DNA of 64,000 nucleotides from the NCBI RefSeq assembly GCF_000711965.1, contig NZ_JONS01000015.1, positions 1-64,000 of the forward strand. Reading direction: 5' to 3'. The notes beneath the pieces were generated by a model that saw only the letters and a list, made by a program, of their open reading frames with translations, did no database searches and was not told the origin of the DNA. Positions 41,782 to 51,551 of this stretch are shown one piece after another (positions within the stretch are counted from its first letter, which is position 1; every line of letters begins with the position of its first letter). The position numbers and the translations under genes are program-made. This DNA is from Actinomyces israelii DSM 43320 (GTDB taxonomy: Bacteria; Actinomycetota; Actinomycetes; Actinomycetales; Actinomycetaceae).

Positions 41782-43918
41782 CGTAGTTCTCCATCATCGC
41801 TCTGGCCGAGTGGGCCGCCGACGCCTTCACCGCAGCGGCGCTCAGCCGCTGATAGAGGGCATGGTCGTCGCAGATGGCGGCGATGGCCGCGGCGGCCGCG
41901 CCCGCATCGGCCTTGACGAGAGCGCCGTTGACGCCGTCCTTCACGATCTCGGGGACGCCCCCGGCGCGGGTGGCCACCACGGGCAGCCCGGCAGCCATCG
42001 CCTCGAGAATGCTCATGGGCATGCCCTCGTAGGTCGACAGCAGCACGAAGATGTCGGCCCGCCGGTAGAAGGCGGCGGTATCCCTCTGCCGGCCGGCGAA
42101 GCGGACGCAGTCCGACACGCCCAGTGCCTGGGCGTGCTCGACCAGTCGACTTCTGAGGGGCCCGTCGCCGACCAGGGTCAGCGAGACCTCCCGTCCCGCC
42201 CCTCTCAGCCGCGCCATCGCCTCAAGCAGCAGAGCGTGGTTCTTGACCACGGCCAGGCGAGCAACGCACAGGAGGCGCACCGGCCTGTCGCGCAGGTCCT
42301 CCGGGTCCCGGCGACAGAGGAAGGCGTCGAGATCGATGCCATTGCCGACGACGGGGACCGCGGAGGCGGGGAGGGCGTACTCGCGGCAGACCGAGGCCCT
42401 CACCTCGTCATTGAGGGCGACGGGAACGATGCCGTGGGAGAAGGCGTAGCGGTTAAGCCTTCTCAGGGCGGGGTGCCGGGACTCCTTGAGCGCGAGGTTG
42501 TGGACCGTGTGGATGATCTTGACCCGCTTGCCGTAGAGCCGTGCCGCGGGCAGCACGTACTCCAGCACGGGCAGGTGCGTGTGCAGGACTGTCGGGCAGA
42601 AGCTTCTCATCGCCGTGCGCAGCCGGAGCACCGTGCGAGGATCGGGGCCCTTCGCCTTGTTGAGGGCCACGACGTCGATGCCGGCCCGCCTCATGAGCTC
42701 CGCCACGTCCGTCTGATCGCCGTGGAGGGAGACCACCTGGACCGGGTGGCCGGCCCCGGCGAGCTCGCGGGCGAGGTTGAGCACCATCATCTCGGCGCCG
42801 CCGGTCCCCAGCCCGTGGATGACGATCATGACGCGCGGTCCGCGCTGCGCAGGCGCCGCGGCGCGGCGGGTGAGCGTGCGGGCGATCTCGCCGAAGACGG
42901 CCTGGGGTGAGTAGGCGCGCGAGCGCGCGAAGACCGCGCGTCTCATCGACTCGACCTCCCCCTCGGGCAGTGCGATGAGCCGGCGGATCGTGCCCTCGAG
43001 GAGCTCGGGGGAGCTGAAGTCGTAGCTCAGCCCGGTGACCCCGTCCTCAAGCATCTCGGAGTAGTGGCGCCACCTGCTCGCCACCACCGGAAGGCTCGCG
43101 TGCATGGCGTCGATGATCGTTCCCGGCACGCCCTCCGTGGTGAACTCGGTCGGGAAGAGGAGCGCGAAGTAGCCGGTGATCGTGGCCGCGGCCCGCTCGG
43201 GGGGCACACGGCCCGCGTAGCGCACGTGCGGGACGGAGTCGATCAGGCGGCGGAAGTGCTCCTCGTAGGAGGGCTCGATCGGGCCGAAGACGTCGAGCGT
43301 CACCACGGGCGGCCCGTCCCCGTTGATCGCCGCGACCGCCCGCACGGCGTTGTCGATGCCCTTCTCGGGCGTCACCCGGCTGAGGGTGCACAGCCGGCGG
43401 GGGCGCCCCCGCGGGGCCTGCGGGTCGACGTCGACGTCGTCGACGTCCTTGAAATTGGGCAGGTGGGAGACGTTGCGCACCCCGAGGGCGCGCAGCCTGT
43501 CCGCCAGGGCGCGGGTCTCCACCCAGTTCACCTCGAAGGAGTTGAGGTAGCGCACCAGGCGGCCCGAGGCGTCGGCCTCGACGTCGTCGGCCAGGGACCC
43601 CCCGATGAGGTCGTGGTGGACCCTGACCCCCAGCACCTGGGAGGCGAGCCACAGGATCGGGAACAGCGCCCTGCGCCCGCCGCTGGACAGGAGCACGACG
43701 ACGTCGTCGCACGCGTGCAGGCAGCGGATCAGCTCCCGGGTGACCCGGGCCGCCTCATGATGGTAGTTCAGCGTGTCCACGGCGCAGATATTGGCCGCGC
43801 CGAAGCGCTCGACCATGTAGCGGTACAGGGTTCTGGTCTTGACGGTCTGGCCGTCGACCATCGTCTCTCCGAGATCGATCCGGCCGATGAACCCGATTCT
43901 TCCTCTGCGCCCCCTCAC
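41765..43918 (-). CDS. Bifunctional glycosyltransferase, two GT4-type domains fused
   Basis: 717 residues: domain one (about 1-355) with CTLSRVTPEKGIDNAVRAV and the GT4 donor motif EFTTEGVPGTIIDAMHASLP; domain two (about 361-717) with VIHGLGTGGAEMMVLNLARE, CVARLAVVKNHALLLEAM and YEGMPMSILEAMAAGLPVV. GT4 enzymes are normally single units of about 350-400 residues, so this would add two sugars in sequence on the lipid-linked unit. The frame is continuous. GTG 43918 has AAGGGGA six bases upstream; ATG 43945, in a 13-bp duplication, is the alternative. Confidence 0.85.
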   Translation of the reverse strand: MRGRRGRIGFIGRIDLGETMVDGQTVKTRTLYRYMVERFGAANICAVDTLNYHHEAARVTRELIRCLHACDDVVVLLSSGGRRALFPILWLASQVLGVRVHHDLIGGSLADDVEADASGRLVRYLNSFEVNWVETRALADRLRALGVRNVSHLPNFKDVDDVDVDPQAPRGRPRRLCTLSRVTPEKGIDNAVRAVAAINGDGPPVVTLDVFGPIEPSYEEHFRRLIDSVPHVRYAGRVPPERAAATITGYFALLFPTEFTTEGVPGTIIDAMHASLPVVASRWRHYSEMLEDGVTGLSYDFSSPELLEGTIRRLIALPEGEVESMRRAVFARSRAYSPQAVFGEIARTLTRRAAAPAQRGPRVMIVIHGLGTGGAEMMVLNLARELAGAGHPVQVVSLHGDQTDVAELMRRAGIDVVALNKAKGPDPRTVLRLRTAMRSFCPTVLHTHLPVLEYVLPAARLYGKRVKIIHTVHNLALKESRHPALRRLNRYAFSHGIVPVALNDEVRASVCREYALPASAVPVVGNGIDLDAFLCRRDPEDLRDRPVRLLCVARLAVVKNHALLLEAMARLRGAGREVSLTLVGDGPLRSRLVEHAQALGVSDCVRFAGRQRDTAAFYRRADIFVLLSTYEGMPMSILEAMAAGLPVVATRAGGVPEIVKDGVNGALVKADAGAAAAAIAAICDDHALYQRLSAAAVKASAAHSARAMMENYVDLYR

Positions 43919-43937
43919 GGCACATCCCCTTCGCTCA

Positions 43938-43963
43938 TATCCCATACCTCTATCCCATACCTC
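43938..43963. repeat. 13-bp exact tandem duplication before the glycosyltransferase gene
   Basis: TATCCCATACCTC occurs at 43938-43950 and again at 43951-43963. Read on the minus strand, each copy is GAGGT followed by ATGGGATA. The first ATG runs into a stop after two codons, while the second opens the glycosyltransferase frame. Confidence 0.8.
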
Positions 43964-44001
43964 AATGACCCGACATGACCCGACCAGCCCGCTGAGCCTT
44001 C

Positions 44002-45324
44002 TCAGAGCCGCCAGTACCGGTAGGAGGAGAAGTCCTCCTTGCGGAGGATGCTCTTGACGTCGACGAGGACCCTCTCCTCGTCCCGGGAGGGGCGGAAGAG
44101 CCGCTTGTAGTCCGCGCTGGTCATGCGCCGGAACTCGTCGTGGGCCACCGCCACGATGAGGCAGTCGAGCCCGCCGAGCTCGGCCAGGGGGACGAGGTCG
44201 ACGCCGTGGACGCGCCTGGCGTCGGCGGCGTCGGCCGCCGGGTCGCAGACCCGCGGCACGATCCCGTACTGCCCCAGGCGGCGGATGATGTCGGCGACCT
44301 TGGAGTTGCGCACGTCGGGGCAGTTCTCCTTGAAGGTGATGCCGAGGATCGCGACGCCGGCGCGGCTCGGGGCGTGCCCGGCGCGGACCATCTCCCTGAT
44401 GGCGGCGTCGGCGACGAACTCCCCCATGGCGTCGTTGACCTTGCGCCCGGACAGAATGATCTGGCTGTGGTAGCCGAGCTTCTCCGCCTCGTAGGTGAAG
44501 TAGTACGGGTCGACACCGATGCAGTGCCCGCCCACGAGTCCCGGCCGGAATCCCAGGGCGTTCCACTTGGTGTTCATGGCCTCGACCACCTCGCTGGTGT
44601 CGATCCCCATGAGGTCGAAGACGACGGCGAGCTCGTTCATGAAGGCGATGTTGATGTCCCGCTGGCTGTTCTCGACCACCTTGGCGGCCTCGGCGACCTT
44701 GATGGAGGACGCGCGGTGAATGCCGGCGTCGATGACCAGCGAGTAGACGTCCGCGATCTCGTCCAGGGCCCGGGAGTCGATTCCGGACACGATCTTCTTA
44801 ATGCTCTCCAGACGGTGCACCCTGTCCCCCGGGTTGATCCGCTCGGGGGAGTAGCCGACCTTGAAGTCCTGCGGGCACCGCAGGCCCGAGACCCGCTCGA
44901 GGATCGGGATGCACACGTCCTCGGTGACCCCCGGGTAGACGGTTGACTCGTAGACGACCGTGTCGCCCTCCTTGAGATGCCGGCCCACTGTCTCGCTCAC
45001 CGAGGTGACGGGCGCCAGGTCCGGGGTCTTGTCGAGGTTGACCGGCGTGGGGACGGCGATGACGAAGAAGGATGCCTCGTCCAGGCGCGTCGCGTCAGAG
45101 GTGAAGTCCACCGCGCACGCCCGCAGCGCCTCGTCGCCGACCTCCGCGGTGGGGTCAAGTCCGGACCGGTAGGCGCTCACCTTCTCCTCGTTCGAGTCGT
45201 ACCCGATCACACGGGCCCTCCGGGAGAAGGCGACGGCCAGGGGCAGCCCCACGTAGCCGAGGCCGACGACGGCCAGCGCGGCCCCGCCGTCGAGCAGGCG
45301 GTCCGCCCGACTCCGTACCATCAT
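44002..45324 (-). CDS. UDP-GlcNAc/UDP-sugar 6-dehydrogenase (WbpA/TviB type)
   Basis: Oxidises a UDP-hexosamine to its uronic acid with NAD, supplying acidic precursor for the polysaccharide. 440 residues: Rossmann motif VVGLGYVGLPLAVAF (19-33), VIAVPTPVN, YESTVYPGVTED, VGYSPERINPGD, KVVENSQRDINIAFMNELA and the catalytic region PGLVGGHCIGVDPYYFTYEA with its nucleophilic Cys. PYYFTYEAEKLGYH favours the GlcNAc/GlcNAcA branch over UDP-glucose dehydrogenases. Start ATG 45324 follows AGGAGAAGGA and overlaps the GT2 stop by four bases. Confidence 0.92.
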   Translation of the reverse strand: MMVRSRADRLLDGGAALAVVGLGYVGLPLAVAFSRRARVIGYDSNEEKVSAYRSGLDPTAEVGDEALRACAVDFTSDATRLDEASFFVIAVPTPVNLDKTPDLAPVTSVSETVGRHLKEGDTVVYESTVYPGVTEDVCIPILERVSGLRCPQDFKVGYSPERINPGDRVHRLESIKKIVSGIDSRALDEIADVYSLVIDAGIHRASSIKVAEAAKVVENSQRDINIAFMNELAVVFDLMGIDTSEVVEAMNTKWNALGFRPGLVGGHCIGVDPYYFTYEAEKLGYHSQIILSGRKVNDAMGEFVADAAIREMVRAGHAPSRAGVAILGITFKENCPDVRNSKVADIIRRLGQYGIVPRVCDPAADAADARRVHGVDLVPLAELGGLDCLIVAVAHDEFRRMTSADYKRLFRPSRDEERVLVDVKSILRKEDFSSYRYWRL

Positions 45325-46121
45325 GCGTTCCTTCTCCTTTTCAAAGCGGCGTGGAACAGCTGCCAGAACAAGCAGTAGGCGGCGTAAGGACGGGACAGTC
45401 CCTCGACATTGCGGTAGAGGTTCCAGGTCCGGCGGATGGCCTTGATCTTGCTGCTGGACAGCGAGCCCGACGTCTTGCGGTACTTGGCGAGGCACTCGTC
45501 CAGGCCGTAGAAGAGGTGCCCGGCCTTCATGACCCCCAGCCAGGTAGCCGCGTCCTGGCCCCGCCTGAGATCCGGCATCCTGAGAAGGGCGCGGTCGACG
45601 ACCTGCGTGTCGAACAGCAGCGTGTGGCTGCACGTCACCGTGTTCTTCAGAAAGTCCTTGTACCCGATTGAGGCGGGAACCCGCACGAAGTTGCGGTGGG
45701 CCCCGTTCTCCTCGATGGTCTCGTAGGAGGTGAAGCAGGCCCCCGCCCCCGTCCTGGTCATGAAGGCGATCTGGCGCTCGAGCTTCTCGGGCATCCACAG
45801 GTCGTCGGAGTCAAGGTAGGCGACGTACCGGCCCCTGGCGTGCGCGAGCCCCCGGTTCCTGGCCAGGGCGACTCCCTGGTTGGTGGGCTGCACGAGCACC
45901 CGCACCCGCGGGTCCCGCTCCGCGAGCGCCTGGATGAGCGAGCGCGTCCGGTCCTGCGAGGCGTCGTCCACCGCGAGCACCTCCAGGTCGCGCATCGTCT
46001 GGGACAGCACGCTCTGAAGCGTCTGAAGAACATGCGTCTCGCTGTTGTAGGAGGGGACGATCACGGACACGAGGGGGCGGTCGCCGGGCGTCTGCTGGTC
46101 GGGCCCTGCTTCGGTCACCAC
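45321..46121 (-). CDS. Family 2 glycosyltransferase
   Basis: 266 residues; the GT-A fold is visible as VSVIVPSYNSETHVLQTLQS, LAVDDASQD, NRGLAHARGRYVAYLDSDDLW (DSD metal site) and LRRGQDAATWLGVM (acceptor side), followed by a basic amphipathic C-terminus (KIKAIRRTWNLYRN ... LKRRRNA) that may hold it at the membrane. First gene of the exopolysaccharide operon on this strand. Start is GTG 46121, with GTG 46118 possible. Confidence 0.9.
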   Translation of the reverse strand: MVTEAGPDQQTPGDRPLVSVIVPSYNSETHVLQTLQSVLSQTMRDLEVLAVDDASQDRTRSLIQALAERDPRVRVLVQPTNQGVALARNRGLAHARGRYVAYLDSDDLWMPEKLERQIAFMTRTGAGACFTSYETIEENGAHRNFVRVPASIGYKDFLKNTVTCSHTLLFDTQVVDRALLRMPDLRRGQDAATWLGVMKAGHLFYGLDECLAKYRKTSGSLSSSKIKAIRRTWNLYRNVEGLSRPYAAYCLFWQLFHAALKRRRNA

Positions 46122-46482
46122 CTGCCCGCCTTCCGGGACGGAGCCGGATCATTCCAGGGCGGGCCGCCCTTCCAGGGCCGGCCGGCCTCCGCTCGGCGCG
46201 CCGAGGAGGGCGCGCAGACAGACAGCCATCGATGTGGATTCATGTAAACCATCGCTATTCCCCATGAGGAAGTACGATCTCGACCAAGGGAAGTCCCGCA
46301 GCCGCAAGGGATTCATACGGTCATACAGGACGTCGAGCTGAGGAGACCCCAGAGTCAAGCTCTCTTCCGCGCCGCCTTTCTTCGATGCATTCTGCTCGTC
46401 GGTCAGACGCTACATCACCGGGGCCGCGCTGACCAGCGGGACGCTCCGAGGACGCGCCCTGCCGCGCGCGCCGCCCGGCGCC
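46122..46482. other. Intergenic region, probable EPS operon promoter
   Basis: 361 bases between the EPS operon and ileS, clearly less GC-rich from about 46225 to 46420, as expected for a promoter or a recently acquired boundary. A short direct repeat TTCCAGGGC (46152 and 46170) and an AGGGCGG/CCGCCCT stem (46156-46171) lie next to the operon start. A 69-codon minus-strand frame exists but starts at TTG and is not convincing. Confidence 0.45.
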
Positions 46483-49400
46483 TCAGCCCTCCGCCCTGAC
46501 GACGACGGCTCCGGCCTGCTCGGCGGCCGGGTCGGCCACGACACTGGCGGACACGCACCCGGTCTCGCTCTTGATCAGGTCCAGGTGCGCCCCCGTCCAG
46601 GCGCCCTTGTCGGCTGGAACCGTGAGGGTCAGCTCGATGCGGTCGCCCACGTGCAGCCCGGCGGCCTTGCGCTCGTCCTGGACGAGCCGGATCAGGTCGC
46701 GGGCCCAGCCCTCGGCCTCCAGGGCGTCGTCCAGCGCCGTGTCCAGGACGACGAAGGCGCCCGAGCCGATCATGGTGGCGGCCAGGGAGTCGTCGGCGAC
46801 CTCGATGCGGCTGGTCAGGGTGAACGCCCCCTCCTCGGCCTCGAGCACCACGGGCGCGCCGCCGACCAGGACGCCGTCGAAGCGCACGTCCCCGTCCTCG
46901 GTCAGCTCCCACTCCCCCGCCTTGACGGCGGCGAAGAGCCTGCTCGTCATCCGGCGGATCTCGGGGTCCAGGGCGCGGGGGTTGAGGGTCAGCTGCTCGG
47001 TCACCTCGTAGCCGGCGTCGGCGGCGTCGAGGACCCGAACCTCCTTGACGTTGACCTCCTCGGCGATCAGGGCGCGGAAGGGCGCCAGGGCGGCGGGGTC
47101 GATCGTGGCGACGGTGAGCGAGCGCAGCGGCTGGCGCACGCGCAGCTTCTCGGCCTTGCGCAGGCTCAGCGCCGCCGAGACGGCGTCGCGGGCCTCGTCC
47201 ATGGCGGCCACGAGGGCGGAGTCGGCCGCGTGCGCGGGCAGGACGGGCCAGTCGGTCAGGTGCACGGATCGCTCCCCCGTCAGGCCGCGGTAGATCTCCT
47301 CGCTGGTCAGCGGCGCCAGCGGCGCCATCACCTGGGTGAGGACCCGCAGCACCGTGGCCAGGGTGTCGAAGGCCGGGCGGCAGTCCGAGGCGGTGGCGCC
47401 GTCGGTGAACCGGCTCCGCGAGGTGCGCAGGTACCAGTTGGTGAGCACGTCGAGGAACTCGCGCACGGCGGCGGTGGCGCCGGTGACGTCGTAGGCGCTC
47501 ATCTGCGCGCCCACCGTGGCGGCCAGGTCCTTGGTGCGGGCCAGGATGTAGCGGTCCATGACGTGCAGGGAGCCCTTCCGCCCGAACAGGCCCGCGTCGC
47601 CGAGGTCTACCCCGCCGGTGACGTAGCCGCGCCCGTCGTCGGCCTGGCCGGCGTACAGGGCGAAGAAGTACCAGACGTTCCACAGCGGCAGCAGCACCTG
47701 GCGCACCGTGTCGCGGATGGCCCTGTCGGTGACCACGAGGTTCCCGCCGCGCACCACGGGGCTGGACAGCAGGAACCAGCGCATGGCGTCGGCGCCGTCG
47801 CGGTTGAAGACCATGGACACGTCGGGGTAGTTGCGCCGGGACTTGCTCATCTTCGCCCCGTCGTTGCCCAGGAGGATCCCGTGGGACACGCAGCTGGTGA
47901 AGGCGGGCCGGTCGAACAGGGCCGTGGCCAGCACGTGGAGGGTGTAGAACCAGCCGCGGGTCTGGCCGATGTACTCCACGATGAAGTCCCCCGGGTAGTG
48001 GGACTCGAACCACTCGACGTTCTCGAAGGGGTAGTGCACCTGGGCGAAGGGCATGGAGCCGGACTCGAACCAGCAGTCCAGGACGTCGGGGATGCGCCGC
48101 ATCATGGACCGCCCCGTGGGGTCGTCCGGGTTGGGCCGCACCAGGGAGTCGATGAAGGGCCGGTGCAGGTCGGTGACCCTCACCCCGAAGTCGCGCTCGA
48201 GCTCGGCGAAGGACCCGTAGACGTCCTCGCGCGGCCAGCGGGGGTCGTCCGAGCGCCACACCGGGATGGGGGCGCCCCAGAAGCGGTTGCGGGAGATGGA
48301 CCAGTCGCGGGCGCCGGCCAGCCACTTGCCGAAGATGCCGTCCTTGATGTGGCCGGGGAACCACTCGATGTCCCGGTTGATCTCCACCATGCGGTCGCGG
48401 ATGGCGGTCACGCGCACGAACCAGGAGGAGACGGCCTTGTAGATGAGCGGGTTGCGGCAGCGCCAGCAGTGCGGGTAGGAGTGCACGTAGGAGGCCTGGC
48501 GCACCAGGACCGCCCGCTGAGAGGCGTCCCGGCGGGCGAGCGGCCCGGCGGCGTCGCGCAGGTCGGCCACGATCGGCTTGTTGGCCTCGAAGACCTGCAT
48601 GCCGGCGTAGTCGCCGACCTCCTCGGTCAGGCGGCCGCCGTCGTCCACCGGCACGACGGTCTCGATGCCGGCCTCGGTGCAGGCGACCATGTCGTCCTCG
48701 CCGAAGGCCGGGGCCAGGTGGACCAGGCCGGTGCCGTCGGAGGTGGTGACGAAGTCGGCGGTGATGACGCTCCACGCCTTCGGCCCGGGGGCGGCGCCGG
48801 CGGCCCGGTGGGCGTCGTCGTCGAAGTAGTCGAAGATGGGGTGGTAGCGCGCCCCCGCCAGGTCGGCCCCGGTGCATGTGGCCACGACCCGTGGGGCCTT
48901 GCCGAGCTCGCGGGTGTAGGCGCCCAGGAGGTCGGCGGCGATGACGACGTCCTCGCCCGCCACCGGGGAGTCGAGGCCCTCATCGACGTGCACGGTGACG
49001 TACTCGACGTCGGCGCCCACGGCGATGGCCAGGTTGGAGGGCAGGGTCCACGGCGTCGTCGTCCAGATGAGCAGCAGCTCGGGCCGCTCCGCCCCGGTCC
49101 GCAGCGGCTCCTGAAGACGCAGGCCCACTGTGACGGTGTTGTCCTGGCGGTCCTGGTAGATGTCGTCGTCCATCTTGAGCTCGTGGTTGCTCAAGGGGGT
49201 GCGGTCGTGCCAGCAGTAGGGCAGGACGCGGTAGCCCTGGTAGGCCAGGCCCTTGTCGTACAGGGACTTGAAGGCCCAGATGACGGACTCCATGTAGGTG
49301 GGGTCGAGGGTCTTGTAGTCGCCCTCGAAGTCCACCCAGCGGGCCTGACGGGTGACGTAGTCCTCCCACTCCTTGGTGTAGCGCAGCACGGAGGAGCGGC

Positions 49401-49833
49401 ACTCGGCGTTGAAGGCCTCGATGCCGATGCCGCCGGGTCGGGTGATCTCGGTGACGTCGTCGATGCCGAGCAGGCGCTGGGCCTCGAGCTCGGCGGGCAG
49501 GCCGTGGGTGTCCCAGCCGAAGCGGCGCTCGACGCGCTTGCCCATCTGGGTCTGGAAGCGCCCGACGGCGTCCTTGACGTAGCCGGTCAGCAGGTGCCCG
49601 TAGTGGGGCAGGCCGTTGGCGAAGGGCGGGCCGTCGTAGAAGACGAACTCGTCGCAGGGCTCGGCGCGGTTGTCGACGGAGGCGGCGAAGGTGCCGTCGG
49701 CCTTCCAGTAGGCGAGGACGTCCTCCTCGATGGCGGGGAAGGACGGCGAGGGGACGACCTCCTGCCCCGGCCGGTGCAGGGGGTAGAAGGCGGCGCCCGT
49801 GCGGGCGGTGGTCTGGTCGGCGGTGTCAGCCAT
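46483..49833 (-). CDS. ileS: Isoleucyl-tRNA synthetase
   Basis: Charges tRNA-Ile with isoleucine. 1116 residues, within the range of the long actinobacterial enzyme: HYGH (77-80, class I HIGH motif) in [20 protein letters not shown], the CP1 editing domain ([17 protein letters not shown]), the [14 protein letters not shown] catalytic loop and a C-terminal anticodon-binding region. ATG 49833 is preceded by GAGG. A T-box riboswitch lies directly upstream, so translation is controlled by uncharged tRNA-Ile. The frame is open far upstream through the leader but is not coding there. Confidence 0.96.
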   Translation of the reverse strand: MADTADQTTARTGAAFYPLHRPGQEVVPSPSFPAIEEDVLAYWKADGTFAASVDNRAEPCDEFVFYDGPPFANGLPHYGHLLTGYVKDAVGRFQTQMGKRVERRFGWDTHGLPAELEAQRLLGIDDVTEITRPGGIGIEAFNAECRSSVLRYTKEWEDYVTRQARWVDFEGDYKTLDPTYMESVIWAFKSLYDKGLAYQGYRVLPYCWHDRTPLSNHELKMDDDIYQDRQDNTVTVGLRLQEPLRTGAERPELLLIWTTTPWTLPSNLAIAVGADVEYVTVHVDEGLDSPVAGEDVVIAADLLGAYTRELGKAPRVVATCTGADLAGARYHPIFDYFDDDAHRAAGAAPGPKAWSVITADFVTTSDGTGLVHLAPAFGEDDMVACTEAGIETVVPVDDGGRLTEEVGDYAGMQVFEANKPIVADLRDAAGPLARRDASQRAVLVRQASYVHSYPHCWRCRNPLIYKAVSSWFVRVTAIRDRMVEINRDIEWFPGHIKDGIFGKWLAGARDWSISRNRFWGAPIPVWRSDDPRWPREDVYGSFAELERDFGVRVTDLHRPFIDSLVRPNPDDPTGRSMMRRIPDVLDCWFESGSMPFAQVHYPFENVEWFESHYPGDFIVEYIGQTRGWFYTLHVLATALFDRPAFTSCVSHGILLGNDGAKMSKSRRNYPDVSMVFNRDGADAMRWFLLSSPVVRGGNLVVTDRAIRDTVRQVLLPLWNVWYFFALYAGQADDGRGYVTGGVDLGDAGLFGRKGSLHVMDRYILARTKDLAATVGAQMSAYDVTGATAAVREFLDVLTNWYLRTSRSRFTDGATASDCRPAFDTLATVLRVLTQVMAPLAPLTSEEIYRGLTGERSVHLTDWPVLPAHAADSALVAAMDEARDAVSAALSLRKAEKLRVRQPLRSLTVATIDPAALAPFRALIAEEVNVKEVRVLDAADAGYEVTEQLTLNPRALDPEIRRMTSRLFAAVKAGEWELTEDGDVRFDGVLVGGAPVVLEAEEGAFTLTSRIEVADDSLAATMIGSGAFVVLDTALDDALEAEGWARDLIRLVQDERKAAGLHVGDRIELTLTVPADKGAWTGAHLDLIKSETGCVSASVVADPAAEQAGAVVVRAEG

Positions 49834-49924
49834 CGGGGTGCCTCGCGTCTCGCTCGTGAACGTCTGCGTCTTACGAGGACGACGCCGGTCCCGCCCGCGG
49901 CTCATGGCCGACGGCGTGGGGAGC

Positions 49925-50140
49925 GGCACCGCGGTACCACCTCGCTTGCCGCGCCCGCCGCCCCGGGGGCGGCGGGCGCGACCGCTCGCGCGGGGCTGTG
50001 CGGGCCCCTCCCGCCCGGGTCTAGTGGGGCGCGCGCCGACCTGGGCCGACTGGGGCCGTCCGGGCCGGACTGGGCCGGTCGGCAAGCGCCTGTTCTTCCG
50101 GGAGGCTCGCCGGTGATGCCCGGGGCGCCGCGCGAGCGAC
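49925..50140 (-). promoter_or_regulatory. T-box riboswitch of ileS (Ile, AUC specifier)
   Basis: On the minus strand the leader carries the conserved T-box AGGTGGTACCGCGG (49942-49929), whose variable base U in UGGU would pair with the tRNA discriminator A. About 175 bases upstream, GGCATCACCGGCGAGCC has the isoleucine codon AUC (50117-50115) in the position of the specifier, followed by GGAAGAAC as in mycobacterial ileS leaders. The short stem I and nearness to the start codon fit the actinobacterial, translation-regulating class. Between them lies a strong GC hairpin (49948-49982). Confidence 0.85.
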
Positions 50141-50718
50141 GTCCCGGCCGGGTCAGTGCCTGGATGCGGTGGAGTGTAGCCACAGGCGCCCGGCCCGGGC
50201 CAGCCGGCATCGGCGCAGCACCCCGTTGCGCTCGCCACAGCGACGCGTCGCCGAGATCGGTCCAGCTCCGCACCGGGATCGGTCCGAGGCACCGGTCTGA
50301 TGCCGGCCTGACCCCACTGACCCCACTGCGCACCGGACGGTGGTCACTGATCGCCCTTCTCGTCCTCGCCTCCCCGCGCCGCCCGGCCCGCACCGCAGAA
50401 CCGCGGGATCGCACCGATCCCCGTGGCGCCCCGGGGCCGTCGAGCGCCGCCCTCCTGATCGTCGTGTCCGTGCGTGGCGGCTCCGGCGCCAGACCCCCTC
50501 GCCGCGGCGCCGACGGCATGAGCCCCGTGACCGCCCCCGGTCTCCCGATGACCGTCACGACACGTGAGCCGGTTCCGGTCGCCGCCCACCGCTACCGTGC
50601 GGCGACCGGCCGGTCGTCCCTGACCGCCTCTCTCAAACGATAAACTCGGCCCCGAATGGTCCACCGGTCCGCCGACGGCTGACCGCCCGATGAGGACCGG
50701 ACGGGAGGGACGAGGCAC
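50141..50718. other. Intergenic region between the ileS leader and treR
   Basis: No credible gene. It presumably contains the ileS promoter (minus strand) and the treR promoter; a TAAACT hexamer at 50641 is the best -10 candidate for treR but lacks a well-spaced -35. It includes one copy of the dispersed GATCGGTCC repeat (50251-50286). Nothing recognisable was found in 50290-50620. Confidence 0.45.
50251..50286. repeat. Dispersed intergenic repeat, copy with two GATCGGTCC halves
   Basis: CCGAGATCGGTCC (50251-50263) and CCGGGATCGGTCCG (50273-50286) are separated by AGCTCCGCA. The unit at 60004-60039 is identical apart from single bases, though 10 kb away and next to unrelated genes. Shorter relatives lie at 1852 and 29151. 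Confidence 0.75.
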
Positions 50719-51445
50719 GTGGCGAAGTACGAGGAGATCTACTCCGCGCTGCGCACAGGGATCGAGCGGGGCGACTACCCCTTCCTGTCCTTCCTCCCCT
50801 CGGAGAACTCCCTGGCCGGCGACTTCGGGATCTCGCGCAACACGGTGCGCAAGGCGCTGCAGTACCTGGCGAGCCAGGGGTACGTCCAGGCGATGCAGGG
50901 CAAGGGCATCCAGGTCATCTTCCGCCAGCACCGCAACTCCCACTTCCTGCTGGCGGGCATCGAGTCGCTGGCCGAGGCCGGGCGGCGCCTGGGCATTGAG
51001 GTGCGCACCCGGTTGCTGGACTCCCGCACGGTGAGCGTCGACGCGGGCCTGGCCGAGCACTCCGGCCTCCCCGAGGGAGCGAGCGCGCTCGCCCTGACGC
51101 GTCTGCGCTTCCTGGACGGGCGCGCCGCCATCGTGGACCACAACATGTTCCTCACCGGGGTCGTCCCGCAGATACCTGCGGAGGCCGCCGAGTCCTCGAT
51201 CTACGCCTACCTGGAGAACGAGCTCGGGGTGAGCATCGTCTCCTCCTCCCGCCTGGCCACCATTGAGCCGGCCGACGAGGAGGACCTGCGCTACCTGGAC
51301 CTGGGGGGGGCAGAACTGCGTGGGCGTGGTCGAGTCCTTCTCCTTCGACTCCGCGGGCGTCCCCTTCGAGTACACCCGGTCCCATCACGCGGCCAGGACC
51401 TTCAGCTTCATCTCCACCGCCCAGCGCCTGCCGTCGCAGCGCTGA
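50719..51445 (+). pseudogene. treR: Trehalose operon repressor TreR (GntR/UTRA), frameshifted in a G8 tract
   Basis: GntR-type regulator: winged HTH (KYEEIYSALRTGIERG, LPSENSLAGDFGISRNTVRKALQYL) and a UTRA effector domain (HFLLAGIESLAEAG, LTRLRFLDGRAAIVDHNMFL, SSIYAYLENELGVSIVSS). After DLRYLDLGG the frame breaks at eight G residues (51303-51310). With seven, the protein would continue QNCVGVVESFSFDSAGVPFE ... TFSFISTAQRLPSQR and stop at 51445, about 241 residues, normal for TreR. As written it runs on to 51642 in antisense sequence. Sequencing error, slippage or true inactivation cannot be told apart here. GTG 50719 is the start. Confidence 0.85.
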
Positions 51446-51466
51446 GGAGCACGTCGGAGGACCCTG

Positions 51467-51514
51467 AGGCCCTCGCACTCCCCCGGACACGGCGGTCGGG
51501 GGGCACGAGGGCCT
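51467..51514. terminator. Bidirectional terminator between treR and the PTS gene
   Basis: AGGCCCTCG (51467-51475) pairs with CGAGGGCCT (51506-51514), and an inner CCCCCG (51480-51485) pairs with CGGGGG (51497-51502). It sits between the converging stops at 51445 and 51552. Confidence 0.7.
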
Positions 51515-51551
51515 GGCGGGCGGGGGCCGTCCGGACGGCTCCCGCCCGGGG

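Noticed and set aside
46149-46358. 69-codon minus-strand frame between the EPS operon and ileS
   Set aside because: TTG start, no ribosome-binding site, and the last part lies in a short direct repeat.
50340-50567. 75-codon Arg/Pro-rich plus-strand frame upstream of treR
   Set aside because: No ribosome-binding site and composition typical of antisense GC-rich noise.
46585-50643. A 1352-codon open frame opposite ileS
   Set aside because: Antisense shadow of ileS and its leader; no motif, and composition is His/Val/Gly-rich.
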